From positions 124,001-188,000 of the forward strand of contig NZ_JAGYJN010000002.1 in NCBI RefSeq assembly GCF_018402035.1: 64,000 nt of DNA, read 5' to 3'. Below are positions 38,426 through 49,077 of the stretch, in pieces. Below the pieces are notes generated by a model. That model saw nothing but the letters and a program-made list of their open reading frames with translations, did not search any database and had not been told where the DNA came from. The position numbers and the translations under genes were made by a program. How positions within the stretch are numbered: position 1 is the stretch's first letter; every line of letters begins with the position of its first letter. The stretch comes from Roseicyclus sp. Lineage in GTDB: Bacteria > Pseudomonadota > Alphaproteobacteria > Rhodobacterales > Rhodobacteraceae.

Positions 38426-40450
38426 ATGCACAGCGAAATTGACGCCGTTGATGATGCGAAGACTACGCCCAAAATCGGCACGCTGCGCCCCCTGACGCCG
38501 GGGCCAAGCGCGGCTGAGATGGTGGCGATCGCGTCACGCGCAAGGCTTCGTATCAATTCCCCTCCCAGCGCGCCGCCCTCGACGCTTGACCGGCTGCTCT
38601 TGGCGCGCGGTGCGGCACGACTTGGCGATGTCATGGACGCGCGCGAGGCGGCAGGGCTAAGCGATATATGGATCGGCCAAGTTCTCTTGGCGCGCGGTGC
38701 CGTTTCTGAGGCCGAGATGTTGCCCGCCTTGGCCGAGTTCCATGGCCTTGGCATGAATGACTGGATGCATGGCACCCCTGATCCCGGCCTTGCGCGCTAC
38801 CTATCCGCCGATCGGGCCTTGGCGCTGGAAGCTGTGCCATTGGACCGCATCGGGGCCACGGTGATCATCGCGACCGGTCGCCCAGACCGCGCCGATGAAA
38901 TCCGCGCCGCGCTCTGCCTGCCTGCGGGGCAAAAAGCGGCGTTGGTTCTGGCACCAAGGGCGCAGATCATTGCCGGCCAAATCGCGCTTTACGGCGAACT
39001 GCTCGCGCGTATCGCCGAAGGTCAAGCGCCCCAGCGAAACAGTTGCCGCAATTGGCGCACAAAGATCGTCGGGCGTAGCGCGTTCTTGATCCTTTTGGCT
39101 ATTGCGGGGCTTACGTTTCTGGCCCCCCTCGCTGTGACCGTGACGGCCTTTCTGATCGCGCTGGCGGTCTTTATGGCCAATATGGTGCTCAAGATCGCAA
39201 CCTTTGGCGCGACTCTGCGCGCTGAGCGTCAGATACGCCGCGCGCGCCCACCCAAGGACGAACGGATCACCGCGCCATGGGCCTTGCCGATCATCTCGAT
39301 CCTCGTGCCGCTCTACGAGGAACGCGAAATCGCCACCACATTGATGCGCGCGCTTGCCGATCTCGACTATCCGCCTGAGCGGCTGGATGTGTTGTTGATC
39401 ATCGAAGAGGGTGACAGCCTGACCCGCACGGCCTTGTCATGTCTCACGCTGCCGGGTTGGGCGCGGATCATCACCGTGCCGCGGGGCGAACCACGCACCA
39501 AGCCGCGCGCGCTAAATTTCGCGCTGAATTTCGCACGCGGCGAGATTATTGGCGTTTATGACGCCGAAGACAGGCCTGAAAGCGATCAGCTGTTGCGCGT
39601 GGCGCAGCGCTTTGCAGCCTTGGGGCCGGATACCGCCTGCCTGCAAGGGCAGCTTGATTACTTCAACGCGCGCTACAACCTGTTGTCGCGGCTTTTCGCG
39701 ATCGAATACGCCATCTGGTTTCGCGTGCTTTTGCCGGGGGTACAACGTCTGAGCCTTGTCGTGCCCTTGGGGGGGACGACACAATTTCTGCGCCGCGCAG
39801 CACTCGAGGCCGTGGGCGGCTGGGATGCCCACAACGTCACCGAGGATGCAGAGCTTGGCATCAGGCTTGCGCGCCACGGCTACCGGGTCGAGATCATCGA
39901 AAGCACCACCTTCGAGGAGGCCAACGCCGCGATCATCCCTTGGGTGCGCCAGCGCGCACGCTGGCAAAAAGGCTATCTGCTGACATGGGCCGTGGCGATG
40001 CGCGCCCCTTTTGCCCTGTTCCGCGCGCTTGGCTTGTGGCGGTTCTTGGCCCTACAGGTGCAGATCCTTTGTGCCGTGACGGGGTTCTTGGTCGCGCCGC
40101 TTTTGTGGTCATTGATGATCAAGCCATTCGGCTATGCCCATCCGCTTGATCTGGTGATCAGCCCCTTTGGCTACGGTATTTTGGCCACGGTTTTCGTGGC
40201 CAGCGTGGTATTGTCCATCGCATTGGCGATCTATGCGACGCAGGCGGCGCATCTTCGCCATTTGCGGCCTTTTATCCTGCTTTCCGAATTCTACTTCTTG
40301 CTTGGCACGCTGTCAGCGTGGCGCGCGGTGCTCGAGATTTTGTACCGCCCGTTCGACTGGGCCAAGACGCGCCATGGCCAATTTGGCGCGCTGCCCGCGG
40401 CGGTGGCAAAGCCGCGGCTTACACCGACGACTTCTGCGCCTCCTCCTTGA
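38426..40450 (+). CDS. Membrane glycosyltransferase, family 2, with N-terminal MshEN/GspE-N-like domain
   Basis: 674 residues from ATG 38426 (an upstream TTG at 38393 is less likely). Residues about 50-200 (TLDRLLLARGAARLGDVMDA, QVLLARGAVSEAEMLPALAE) resemble the small domain at the start of type II secretion ATPases. Then helices (FLILLAIAGLTFLAPLAVTV), a GT2 catalytic domain with YDAED (378-382), TEDAEL (472-477) and QRARWQKG (509-516), the processive D,D,D,QxxRW set, and four C-terminal helices. It probably makes or starts a surface or secreted polysaccharide. The CtrA site upstream suggests control tied to motility or cell cycle. Its end overlaps the gntR gene on the other strand by 32 bp. 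Confidence 0.85.
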   Translation: MHSEIDAVDDAKTTPKIGTLRPLTPGPSAAEMVAIASRARLRINSPPSAPPSTLDRLLLARGAARLGDVMDAREAAGLSDIWIGQVLLARGAVSEAEMLPALAEFHGLGMNDWMHGTPDPGLARYLSADRALALEAVPLDRIGATVIIATGRPDRADEIRAALCLPAGQKAALVLAPRAQIIAGQIALYGELLARIAEGQAPQRNSCRNWRTKIVGRSAFLILLAIAGLTFLAPLAVTVTAFLIALAVFMANMVLKIATFGATLRAERQIRRARPPKDERITAPWALPIISILVPLYEEREIATTLMRALADLDYPPERLDVLLIIEEGDSLTRTALSCLTLPGWARIITVPRGEPRTKPRALNFALNFARGEIIGVYDAEDRPESDQLLRVAQRFAALGPDTACLQGQLDYFNARYNLLSRLFAIEYAIWFRVLLPGVQRLSLVVPLGGTTQFLRRAALEAVGGWDAHNVTEDAELGIRLARHGYRVEIIESTTFEEANAAIIPWVRQRARWQKGYLLTWAVAMRAPFALFRALGLWRFLALQVQILCAVTGFLVAPLLWSLMIKPFGYAHPLDLVISPFGYGILATVFVASVVLSIALAIYATQAAHLRHLRPFILLSEFYFLLGTLSAWRAVLEILYRPFDWAKTRHGQFGALPAAVAKPRLTPTTSAPPP

Positions 40451-41072
40451 GGCGGACGACGAAGGCAATGGAAAGATGGTCGCGCAAAGCGCGCGCCGCG
40501 CGCTCACCATCGCGCGCGGCAATCGCCTCGACGATTTCGGAATGCTCGGCCAGCGCCTTTTCACCCCGCCCCTTGGCCGCAAGCGATGTGCGCGCCATCA
40601 GCGCCATAGACCGATAGACAAGATCAAGCTGTTGGACCAGATAGCGGTTATGGCTGGCCAGATGGATCTGGTAGTGAAACCGCCTGTTGGCGCGCGCCAA
40701 AGCCTGCGGATCAGACAAAAGCGCGCGATCCGCCTCGACCATCTCGCGCAAAACCTGAATTTCCTCGATCGCGGCATGCTGGGCTGCAAGCCTTGCGGCC
40801 AGCGCCTCCAACTCTTGGCGCACGGCGTAGAGCTCGGCCATCTGCGCGTGATCGAGCGAGGCCACAATCAGCGAGCGCCCATCGCGGGTCAGCAAGCGCT
40901 GCGTTTCAAGACGTTGCAGCGCCTCGCGGATCGGCGTGCGGCTGACGCCGAAACGATCGGCAAGCTCGGATTCAACGAGCCGGTCACCCGGGCGGTAGAT
41001 CCCTTGATCGATCGCGTCGAGGATCAGGGCATGGGCATCCTTATGCGGATCGGGGATCATCTTCGAAGCCAT
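40419..41072 (-). CDS. GntR-family regulator, FadR/FCD type
   Basis: 217 residues from ATG 41072. Winged HTH: IYRPGDRLVESELADRFGVS, SRTPIREALQRLETQRLLTR; then an all-helical FCD ligand domain (ELYAVRQELEALAARLAAQH, NRRFHYQIHLASHNRYLVQQ, ALAEHSEIVEAIAARDGERA) with the metal-binding Asp/His pattern. FCD regulators respond to small organic acids. Target unknown; the adjacent divergent gene is a HAD nucleotidase 100 bp away. Confidence 0.92.
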   Translation of the reverse strand: MASKMIPDPHKDAHALILDAIDQGIYRPGDRLVESELADRFGVSRTPIREALQRLETQRLLTRDGRSLIVASLDHAQMAELYAVRQELEALAARLAAQHAAIEEIQVLREMVEADRALLSDPQALARANRRFHYQIHLASHNRYLVQQLDLVYRSMALMARTSLAAKGRGEKALAEHSEIVEAIAARDGERAARALRDHLSIAFVVRLKEEAQKSSV

Positions 41073-41172
41073 GGTGCAGCGGTATCCTATCATATGCCGC
41101 GCAAAGCTAGGCGGCGGAGCCGCCCCTGTCCAGACTTGCGCAGCACCGCGCGCGGCCCTAGGGCTTAGTGTT

Positions 41173-41817
41173 ATGGCCAAACACCGCTTTTCCCATGTCG
41201 AGACTTGGGTCTTCGACCTCGACAATACGCTTTATCCGCCCGCGATGGCGCTCTTTGACCAAATCAACATCCGCATGACAGAGTGGGTGATGCAGGTGGC
41301 AGGCGTCGAGCGCGCAGCGGCCGAGGCGTTGCGCCACAGCTATTGGCGTGAATACGGCACGACATTGGCGGGGCTGATGCGCCACCACACCATCGACACC
41401 GACGCCTATTTGGCACAGGTGCATGAGATCGATTTCTCGGTCATCGCGCCTGACCCGGCGCTGGCGCGTGCGATCAGCGCCCTGCCGGGGCGGCGGATCA
41501 TCTATACGAATGGCACCAAACCCTATGCCGAGCGGGTGATTGCCCATCGTGGGCTGTCGGGGCTGTTTGATGCGATCTATGGGGTGGAACATGCACAGTT
41601 GGTGCCTAAACCCGACCGCGCCGCCTTTGAGACGGTCTTTGCCCTCGATGGCTTGCACCCAACACGCGCGGCCATGTTCGAGGATGATGCGCGCAATCTG
41701 CGCGTCCCCCATGCGATGGGCATGCGCACCGTACATGTCGCACCCGAGGCAGAACCTGCAGCCTTTATCGAACATCACACAGCCGATCTGACCAGTTTTT
41801 TGGAAGCGCTGGTGTGA
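41173..41817 (+). CDS. HAD-family pyrimidine 5'-nucleotidase
   Basis: 214 residues from ATG 41173. Motif I WVFDLDNTLYPPAMALFDQI, motif II RRIIYTNGTKPYAERV, motif III VPKPDRAAFETVF (Lys), motif IV AAMFEDDARNLRVPHAMGM. The FDLDNTLYP..LFxQI start with the cap is that of the SDT1-type pyrimidine nucleotidases that dephosphorylate UMP/CMP or abnormal nucleotides. Divergent from the GntR gene. Followed by two perfect palindromes. Confidence 0.9.
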   Translation: MAKHRFSHVETWVFDLDNTLYPPAMALFDQINIRMTEWVMQVAGVERAAAEALRHSYWREYGTTLAGLMRHHTIDTDAYLAQVHEIDFSVIAPDPALARAISALPGRRIIYTNGTKPYAERVIAHRGLSGLFDAIYGVEHAQLVPKPDRAAFETVFALDGLHPTRAAMFEDDARNLRVPHAMGMRTVHVAPEAEPAAFIEHHTADLTSFLEALV

Positions 41818-41822
41818 GCATC

Positions 41823-41872
41823 CGAAAATTCGTACGAATTTTCGCAGAAGGGATTTTTCGTACGAAAAATCC
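41823..41872. repeat. Two 22-bp perfect palindromes
   Basis: CGAAAATTCGT/ACGAATTTTCG at 41823-41844 and GGATTTTTCGT/ACGAAAAATCC at 41851-41872. Both centre on CGTACG and sit directly after the nucleotidase stop. Same class as the clusters at 26563 and 51541. Confidence 0.9.
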
Positions 41873-41938
41873 ACACAAGCCAGAGTTGGGACAGCCTGTC
41901 GCGTCGCCCTGCCCCCTGTCGCGCCCTAGATCAACCTC

Positions 41939-43144
41939 ATGAACAATTTGACCCAGATAGATATCTTTGTTTCTGGCGGTGGCGTGGCTGGCCTTACGGC
42001 GGCTGCAGCCTTTGGCATGGCCGGATTTTCGGTCATTTGTGCTGATCCCACGCCGCCCATCACCGATGCGGCGACCGAAGGGGCGGATTTGCGGACCACC
42101 GCTTTTTTACAGCCCTCGCGCGATTTTCTGGACCGGATTGGGCTTTGGGCACGGCTTGGCCCCCATGCGACCCCGCTTCAGGTCATGCGCATCGTCGATG
42201 CAGGCGGACCAGAGGCCGAGGCGCGTGTCGCCCATGATTTCGATGCGGCCGATATCTCGGATCTGCCGTTTGGCTGGAACCTGCCCAATTGGCTACTGCG
42301 CCGCGAGATGGTGGCGCATCTGGCGACATTGCCCAATGTCGATTTTCGCCCCGGCGTCGGAACCGCCCAGCTTTTGACACGCGCAGGCGAGGCGCGCGTC
42401 ACCCTCAGCGATGGCAGCCGGATCGCGGCCAAGCTGGTGATCGGTGCGGATGGGCGCGACAGCCGGGTGCGCGAGGCTGTGGGGATTGGCGTGCGCAAAC
42501 TGCGCTATGGGCAAAAGGCGCTCGTCTTCGCGGTCAGCCATGCATTGCCCCATGACAATATCTCGACCGAGATCCACCGCTCAGGCGGACCTTTCACGCT
42601 GGTGCCTTTGCCCGATCGCGATGGGCGGCCCTGTTCAGCGGTCGTGTGGATGGAGCGCGCGCCCGAGGCGGTGCGCCTTGCCGCTTTGCCCGAGGCGGCG
42701 TTTGAGGCCGCGATGACGGATCGCTCCGCTCATCTGTTCGGCCCGCTCAAACTTGCATCGCGGCGCACGCTTTGGCCGATCATCAGCCAGATCGCAGACC
42801 ACATGGTCGCCGAGCGCGTGGCGCTGGTGGCCGAGGCCGCCCATGTGATGCCCCCTATCGGGGCGCAAGGGCTGAACATGAGTTTGGCCGATCTGCGCGT
42901 GCTGTTGGATCTGGCCGAGGCAAACCGCGACGATCCGGGGCAGGCCGATCTGCTGTCGCGCTACCAGCGCGCGCGCCATGCAGAGATCGTGGCGCGGGTG
43001 ACAGGGGTGGATGCGCTCAACCGTGCCTCGATGGCGCAGGCGCAGGGGTTGCGCGACCTGCGGCTTAGGGCGCTCAATGCGATCTATGCCGTGGCGCCTG
43101 TGCGCCGCGTGATGATGCGCGCGGGGCTGGGCGCCAAAGGGTAA
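41939..43144 (+). CDS. UbiH/COQ6-family FAD monooxygenase
   Basis: 401 residues. FAD-binding GGGVAGLTAAAAFGMAGFSV, ribose-side IGADGRDSRVREAVGIGV, and the FAD phosphate motif VALVAEAAHVMPPIGAQGLN MSLADL region. The usual GDAAH of this family reads EAAH here, with the Gly-Asp replaced, while the PPIGAQGLN loop is kept. UbiH/UbiF/COQ6-like enzymes hydroxylate the ubiquinone ring. A single ubiquinone hydroxylase often serves several positions in alphaproteobacteria. Ring position cannot be told from sequence. Confidence 0.87.
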   Translation: MNNLTQIDIFVSGGGVAGLTAAAAFGMAGFSVICADPTPPITDAATEGADLRTTAFLQPSRDFLDRIGLWARLGPHATPLQVMRIVDAGGPEAEARVAHDFDAADISDLPFGWNLPNWLLRREMVAHLATLPNVDFRPGVGTAQLLTRAGEARVTLSDGSRIAAKLVIGADGRDSRVREAVGIGVRKLRYGQKALVFAVSHALPHDNISTEIHRSGGPFTLVPLPDRDGRPCSAVVWMERAPEAVRLAALPEAAFEAAMTDRSAHLFGPLKLASRRTLWPIISQIADHMVAERVALVAEAAHVMPPIGAQGLNMSLADLRVLLDLAEANRDDPGQADLLSRYQRARHAEIVARVTGVDALNRASMAQAQGLRDLRLRALNAIYAVAPVRRVMMRAGLGAKG

Positions 43145-43187
43145 AGGGGCAAGGCCCAAGGCTTTGGCCCGCACGAATCGCAGTGCT

Positions 43188-43236
43188 GGGGGCTCTGCCC
43201 CCAGACCCCCGGAGTATTTTTGAAGCAAAGATGGGC
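43188..43236 (+). repeat. Dispersed GC-hairpin repeat, copy 1
   Basis: GGGGGCTCTGCCCCC hairpin then AGACCCCCGGAGTATTTT and GAAGCAAAGATGGG. A second copy with the same layout is at 56886-56933. Each lies shortly after the end of a + strand gene. Confidence 0.85.
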
Positions 43237-43244
43237 GTTGCCGC

Positions 43245-44376
43245 TCAGGGAAAGACGCGGTCGATCCCGTCTTTCAGGCGGGCAAGGGCGGCGGGCACAT
43301 CATAGAGCTTGTCCAGCCCGAAAAGCCCGATACGGAAGGTCATGAAGCTGTCGGGTTCATCCACGCGCAGGGGCACGCCTGCCGCGATTTGGATGCCCAA
43401 CTCCATGAATTTCGCGCCCGATTTGATCGCCGGGTCATCGGTATAGCTGACCACGACACCCGGCGCGCCAAAGCCATCGGCCGCGACCGAGCGGATGCCC
43501 TTTTCGGCCAACATCGCGCGTACGCCGTTGCCCAATGCCCATTGCGCGGCTTTGAGCCGCTCAAAACCATAGGCACGCGTTTCCAGCATCGTGTCGCGAA
43601 ATACCCGCAGCGCATCGGTGGGCATGGTGGCGTGATAGGCATGCCCACCCGCCTCATAGGCGGCCATGATCGCGGCCCAGCCCTTGAGATCGGCGGCGAA
43701 GCTGGAGGATTGGGTGTGTTCCATCCGTGTCTTGGCGCGATCCGACATCATCACAAGACCCGCGCAAGGCTGGGCCGACCAGCCCTTTTGCGGGGCTGAG
43801 ATCAGCACATCAACGCCTGTTGCCGCCATATCGACCCAGATCGTGCCGGACGCGATGCAATCAAGCACCAAAAGCGCATCAACCTCGTGGGCGGCTTCCG
43901 CCAGCGCCGCGATATAGCTGTCGGGCAAGATGATACCGGCCGAGGTTTCGACATGGGGGGCAAAGACGATGCCGGGCCGGCTGCGCGCGGATCTGGGCCG
44001 TCACCTCGTCAATCGGGGGGGGCGCATAGGGCGATTGCGGGCTGTTGCCCATGGGGCGCGCCTTGATCACCGTCACCTCGCGCGCGATCTGTGCCGCGTC
44101 GAGGATTTGCGACCAACGGAATGAGAACCAGCCGTTGCGCACCACCAGCACATCTTGATCGCCCGCGAATTGGCGCGCGACCGCCTCCATCGCGAAGGTG
44201 CCGCCACCGGGGATGACCGCGACATGAGAGGCACCATAAACCTCTTTCAGCATGGCCGAGATATCGCGCATCACGCCCTGAAACGCACCCGACATGTGGT
44301 TGAGCGAGCGGTCGGTAAAGACCACGGAATATTCCAAAAGCCCATCGGGATCGACAGTATCGAGCAAGGCGTTCAT
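43245..44376 (-). pseudogene. Class V aminotransferase (alanine-glyoxylate / serine-pyruvate type), one frameshift
   Basis: Minus-strand ATG 44376: MNALLDTVDPDGLLEYSVVF, TDRSLNHMSGAFQGVMRDIS, VIPGGGTFAMEAVARQFAGD. After a one-base insertion near 43985 the other frame reads PHVETSAGIILPDSYIAAL, LVLDCIASGTIWVDMAATGV (PLP Asp) and ISAPQKGWSAQPCAGLVMMS with the PLP Lys in PQKGW. Ends at 43245. About 377 residues when repaired. Family members transaminate glyoxylate or phosphoserine-like acceptors; the YSVVFTDRSLNHMS start is a Rhodobacterales-typical subgroup. Not clearly in an operon. Confidence 0.85.
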
Positions 44377-44504
44377 TGGCACGGTCTCCTTCTGCCTGTC
44401 CGGGGTAGCGCCATGGGCGGGTGTGACCAAGCCCGAAATCGGCGTTTGGACGCGCGGCAGACCGTGCAAGCGGGCCGATTGGGGCGGATTGTTTCCGATA
44501 TGCG

Positions 44505-44959
44505 TCAGCCAAGCGGGCCGGGGCGGCGTTCCTCGGATAAAAGCACATTGGCCTCGACCCCGCCGATACCGGGCAGGGTCATGATCCGGCGGCGTAGCAC
44601 CCGCTCGAAATCGGGCAGATCGCGGGCGACGACACGCAGTCGGTAGTCATAAAGCCCCAGCACATGTTCGACCGTCTGCACCTCGGGGATGGCCGCGACA
44701 GCGCGTTCGAAATCATCAAGGCTCACGCGGCCCTTGAGGCCCAGCTTCACACCGAGAAACACAGTCACGCCAAAGCCCAGCGCCTCGAGATCGAGATCAA
44801 GCTTGCGCGCACCGATCACGCCCGCGTCACTCATGCGTTTGATGCGCCGCCATGTGGCGGGTTGGCTGAGGCCCAAGCGACGGCCAAGGGTGCTGGCCTT
44901 GAGGGTGGCATCGCCCTGTAATGCGCGCAAAATAGCGCGATCCGTGGCATCAAGATCGA

Positions 44960-44963
<4 letters not shown>
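44505..44963 (-). CDS. Lrp/AsnC-family regulator 1
   Basis: 152 residues. MIDLDATDRAILRALQGDAT, LKASTLGRRLGLSQPATWRR (HTH), VIGARKLDLDLEALGFG, then the RAM ligand domain (VEHVLGLYDYRLRVVARDLP). Overlaps the second Lrp gene by ATGA, so the two are translated together and may form mixed oligomers. They are divergent from ilvC, so branched-chain amino-acid control is an inference. Confidence 0.92.
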
Positions 44964-46576
<1,613 letters not shown>

Positions 46577-46593
46577 GCGCGCGACCTGCCCGA

Positions 46594-46709
46594 TAAAGCG
46601 TGTCGCGTTCTATCGCATTCACAGCAACGGACGAACGCGTCATGCCTTGCAAACGCTGCCTCGCCCGTTGCTGTGAATACCTCGGATTGATCAAACGCGA
46701 CACGCTCTA
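46594..46709 (-). repeat. 117-bp palindromic element, copy 2 (inverted)
   Basis: Read on the minus strand it starts TAGAGCGTGTCGCGTTTGAT and matches 26444-26560 over its length. Inner arms are ATTCACAGCAACGGGCGA / TCGTCCGTTGCTGTGAAT; two of the stem changes relative to copy 1 are compensated on the other arm. It lies 17 bp after ilvC. Confidence 0.9.
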
Positions 46710-46713
46710 GAAC

Positions 46714-46742
46714 GGCCCCGGTGGTAACGCCGGGGCCTTTTT
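46714..46742 (+). terminator. ilvC intrinsic terminator
   Basis: GGCCCCGG, 8-nt loop, CCGGGGCC, TTTTT. The palindromic element is inserted between ilvC and this terminator. Confidence 0.85.
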
Positions 46743-46752
46743 CATGCGCACA

Positions 46753-47217
46753 TCAGCAGGGCCGCGCCATCACCAAAACCCAATATGCGCCGCTATCGGC
46801 AAAGCCGAACTGGGTCACTTGCGGGTTGAGGATATTTGCGCGGTGATCAGGGCTTGCCATCCATTGCGCGATGGTCGCGCGGATATCGCTTGTGCCGGTG
46901 GCGATATTCTCGACCGCGGCGCAGGCGGTATAGCCCGCGCGGCGCAACCGGTCGTTCAAGGCGGCACCGTCACTGCCTTGATGGGTCAGCGCATTCATGT
47001 GGCTCAGATCATCGGCAAGCAGTTGTGCGGCGGCCTGTAACGCGGGAGAGTGGCTCAGGGGGCGAATGATCCCGCCCTGCGCGCGCTGCACAGAGAGTTG
47101 TGTGCCAGCGGAGGCGATATCGAGGCTCCCACCCGCCGAGATCCGCTCGGTTCCCGGTGCAGTGGCGCAGGCGGACAAAATCACAATGGTTAACATACCA
47201 AGAATACGGATCATCAT
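46753..47217 (-). CDS. CAP-domain (SCP-like) lipoprotein
   Basis: 154 residues from ATG 47217. Lipobox TIVILSACATAPG, then a CAP domain: PALQAAAQLLADDLSHMNAL, THQGSDGAALNDRLRRAGYT, AVENIATGTSDIRATIAQWM, SPDHRANILNPQVTQFGFAD and YWVLVMARPC. The family His/Glu pairs (SHMNALTHQ; AVEN; DHRANIL) are visible. Bacterial CAP proteins are envelope proteins, some cell-wall binding or hydrolytic; function here unknown. Convergent with ilvC. Confidence 0.88.
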   Translation of the reverse strand: MMIRILGMLTIVILSACATAPGTERISAGGSLDIASAGTQLSVQRAQGGIIRPLSHSPALQAAAQLLADDLSHMNALTHQGSDGAALNDRLRRAGYTACAAVENIATGTSDIRATIAQWMASPDHRANILNPQVTQFGFADSGAYWVLVMARPC

Positions 47218-47513
47218 GATGTGCCTCTTGGGCTGCTCGGTGTTGTTTTCTCTAAGATGAGCCTGTCGCATGCATTCCGCAAGGGTAGCGTGGCACATGG
47301 CATGTGACACGGGATCACTGGTTGTGGATAAACAGAGGTGTAGATCTTATTATGCGAACTTTTGCGGCATCTTGGGTCCAATACTAGCAAATCATGTTCG
47401 AAAATAATAACCAACGCGATGTGTATCTTTCGGCAATCCCTTGCCGAGATGCACCTTTCTGCATCCGGGCGGTGTATGTGTTGGGCAGTCGCGCCATCAT
47501 GCCTTGCGGCGCA
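47218..47513. other. Intergenic with one perfect DnaA-box sequence
   Basis: About 296 bp without a gene. TGTGGATAA at 47323-47331 is the exact complement of the DnaA consensus TTATCCACA, and GGCACATGGCATGTGACA nearby is nearly palindromic. A single box is not an origin; no clusters or AT-rich unwinding region of origin type are present. Confidence 0.4.
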
Positions 47514-48350
47514 CTAGGCAATATCGCGCAAGATCGCCAAGGCGGCGGCATGGATCATGGGGTTGGCGGCGGCCAAAGCACGGCCACCGTGATGCACCGG
47601 CCCACCCTGCCAATCGGTCACGATGCCACCGGCCGCTGTGATCACCGCGATGGGGGCGGCGATATCGTAGCTGGCCAAGCCCGCCTCGATCACCAGATCG
47701 ACCTGCCCAGCGGCGATCAGCGCATAGGCGTAGCAATCCAAACCATAGCGGGTCAGCTTGACGCGGTCGCGCACGGCCTCGAACCCTGCGCGCTCGGCCG
47801 TGGTTCCAATCTCGGGGAATGTGGTAAAGAGCGTCGCCTCAGCCAGATCGGCGGTCGCGCGTGTCGCCAAGGGGGCCACACCCATCGGGCCTGTGACCAA
47901 GGCGCGCCCAAAACCACCTTCGAACCGCTCACCGATATAGGGTTGATCGATCAGGCCATAGAGTGGCCCATCCGCGTCGCAAAGCGCGATCAGCACGCCC
48001 CAGCTTGCCGTGCCCGAGATAAAGGCCCGTGTCCCATCAATCGGGTCGATGACCCATGTTAGCCCGCTGGTGCCGGGTTTCGCGGCCTCTTCCTCGCCCA
48101 AGATCGCGTCATCGGGGCGGTGTACGGCCAGTACGGCGCGCATCGCGGCCTCGGCGGCGCGGTCAGCCTCCGTTACCGGGTCAAAGCGGCCAATGCCCTT
48201 GTCATCGGTGCGCAGCGTCGCGTTGCGGAAAAAGGGCAAGATCGCGGCCCGCGCGGCATCGGCCATCGCATGGGCGGTCGCGATCAGGTCTGCTGCGTCA
48301 GGGTTGACGCGTTGGGCGACATTATTTTGCCCTGTGAGGGGATCGGTCAT
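47514..48350 (-). CDS. Inositol monophosphatase-family phosphatase, histidinol-phosphatase-like
   Basis: 278 residues. Mg-site motifs: RFDPVTEADRAAEAA, AILGEEEA (Glu-Glu), TWVIDPIDGTRAFISG (DPIDGT) and SYDIAAPIAVITAAGGIVTD. The DPIDGT-RAFISG..WG pattern and the SYD-IAAP end are those of the HisN-type histidinol phosphatases rather than CysQ. The last step of histidine synthesis but one is the likely role; a general sugar or inositol phosphatase is possible. Extra 15-20 residues at the N-terminus. Confidence 0.85.
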   Translation of the reverse strand: MTDPLTGQNNVAQRVNPDAADLIATAHAMADAARAAILPFFRNATLRTDDKGIGRFDPVTEADRAAEAAMRAVLAVHRPDDAILGEEEAAKPGTSGLTWVIDPIDGTRAFISGTASWGVLIALCDADGPLYGLIDQPYIGERFEGGFGRALVTGPMGVAPLATRATADLAEATLFTTFPEIGTTAERAGFEAVRDRVKLTRYGLDCYAYALIAAGQVDLVIEAGLASYDIAAPIAVITAAGGIVTDWQGGPVHHGGRALAAANPMIHAAALAILRDIA

Positions 48351-48430
48351 TTTGGCCTCCGGCGGCTGCGGGTCTGGACGCGGGCCGGAAGGGACACGAT
48401 CCCCTGCACGGGGTCAAGTCACAGACGCCC

Positions 48431-48814
48431 TTAGGCGGCTGCGTCAGACAAAACGCGCGCCAGCTCGAACAGCCGCCGCCGCTGATTCTCGGGGATCGCG
48501 TAGTAAGAGCGGATCAATTCCAGCGCTTCCTTGTCTGCCAAGATATCGCTGGGCAGCCCTTCGGCCGGCGCATCGGTCGCATGCGCGGCATCGGTCCCAT
48601 CCACACCTTCAAAGAAATAAGCCACAGGCACGGCCATCGACTGCGCGATATCGAAAAGCCGCGAGGCGCTGACGCGGTTCATGCCGGTCTCATATTTCTG
48701 GATCTGTTGAAACTTGATGCCGACTTTCTCGGCAAGCTGCTGTTGGGTCATTCCGACCATCCAGCGGCGGTGTCGGACCCTTTTTCCGACATGGACATCT
48801 ACCGGGTGTTTCAC
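48431..48814 (-). CDS. XRE-family HTH regulator
   Basis: 127 residues from GTG 48814 (VKHPVDVHVGKRVRHRRWMV), chosen because homologues begin MKHPVDxHVGKRIRHRRW. HTH_3 domain: MTQQQLAEKVGIKFQQIQKY and ETGMNRVSASRLFDIAQSM. A C-terminal tail (ALELIRSYYAIPENQRRRLF) is typical of a group kept across Rhodobacterales and Rhizobiales, where members have been linked to cell-cycle or stress control. Target unknown. Divergent from the quinone oxidoreductase gene. Confidence 0.9.
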   Translation of the reverse strand: MKHPVDVHVGKRVRHRRWMVGMTQQQLAEKVGIKFQQIQKYETGMNRVSASRLFDIAQSMAVPVAYFFEGVDGTDAAHATDAPAEGLPSDILADKEALELIRSYYAIPENQRRRLFELARVLSDAAA

Positions 48815-49077
48815 GCCCCACTCCTTATCATTGCCAAACCAAAGCCTGACGCACCGATCCAAAACTACGGATACATCGGGCGTCGCCGCGAAACGACGAC
48901 ATAGATCAGCTAGAGCGACGTTGCGTCAAATCAATCCTTTGGAGAGTGATTGCAAAACTATTCGCCCTGAGGTTCAGTGATTGACATTGCCAATTTTTCT
49001 GACACGCCCGCGTGATCTCGGGCTGGCGGGTCGCAAAACGGGTCTCTAGATTGCGCCAAAGCCACGGGGGAAACAGG

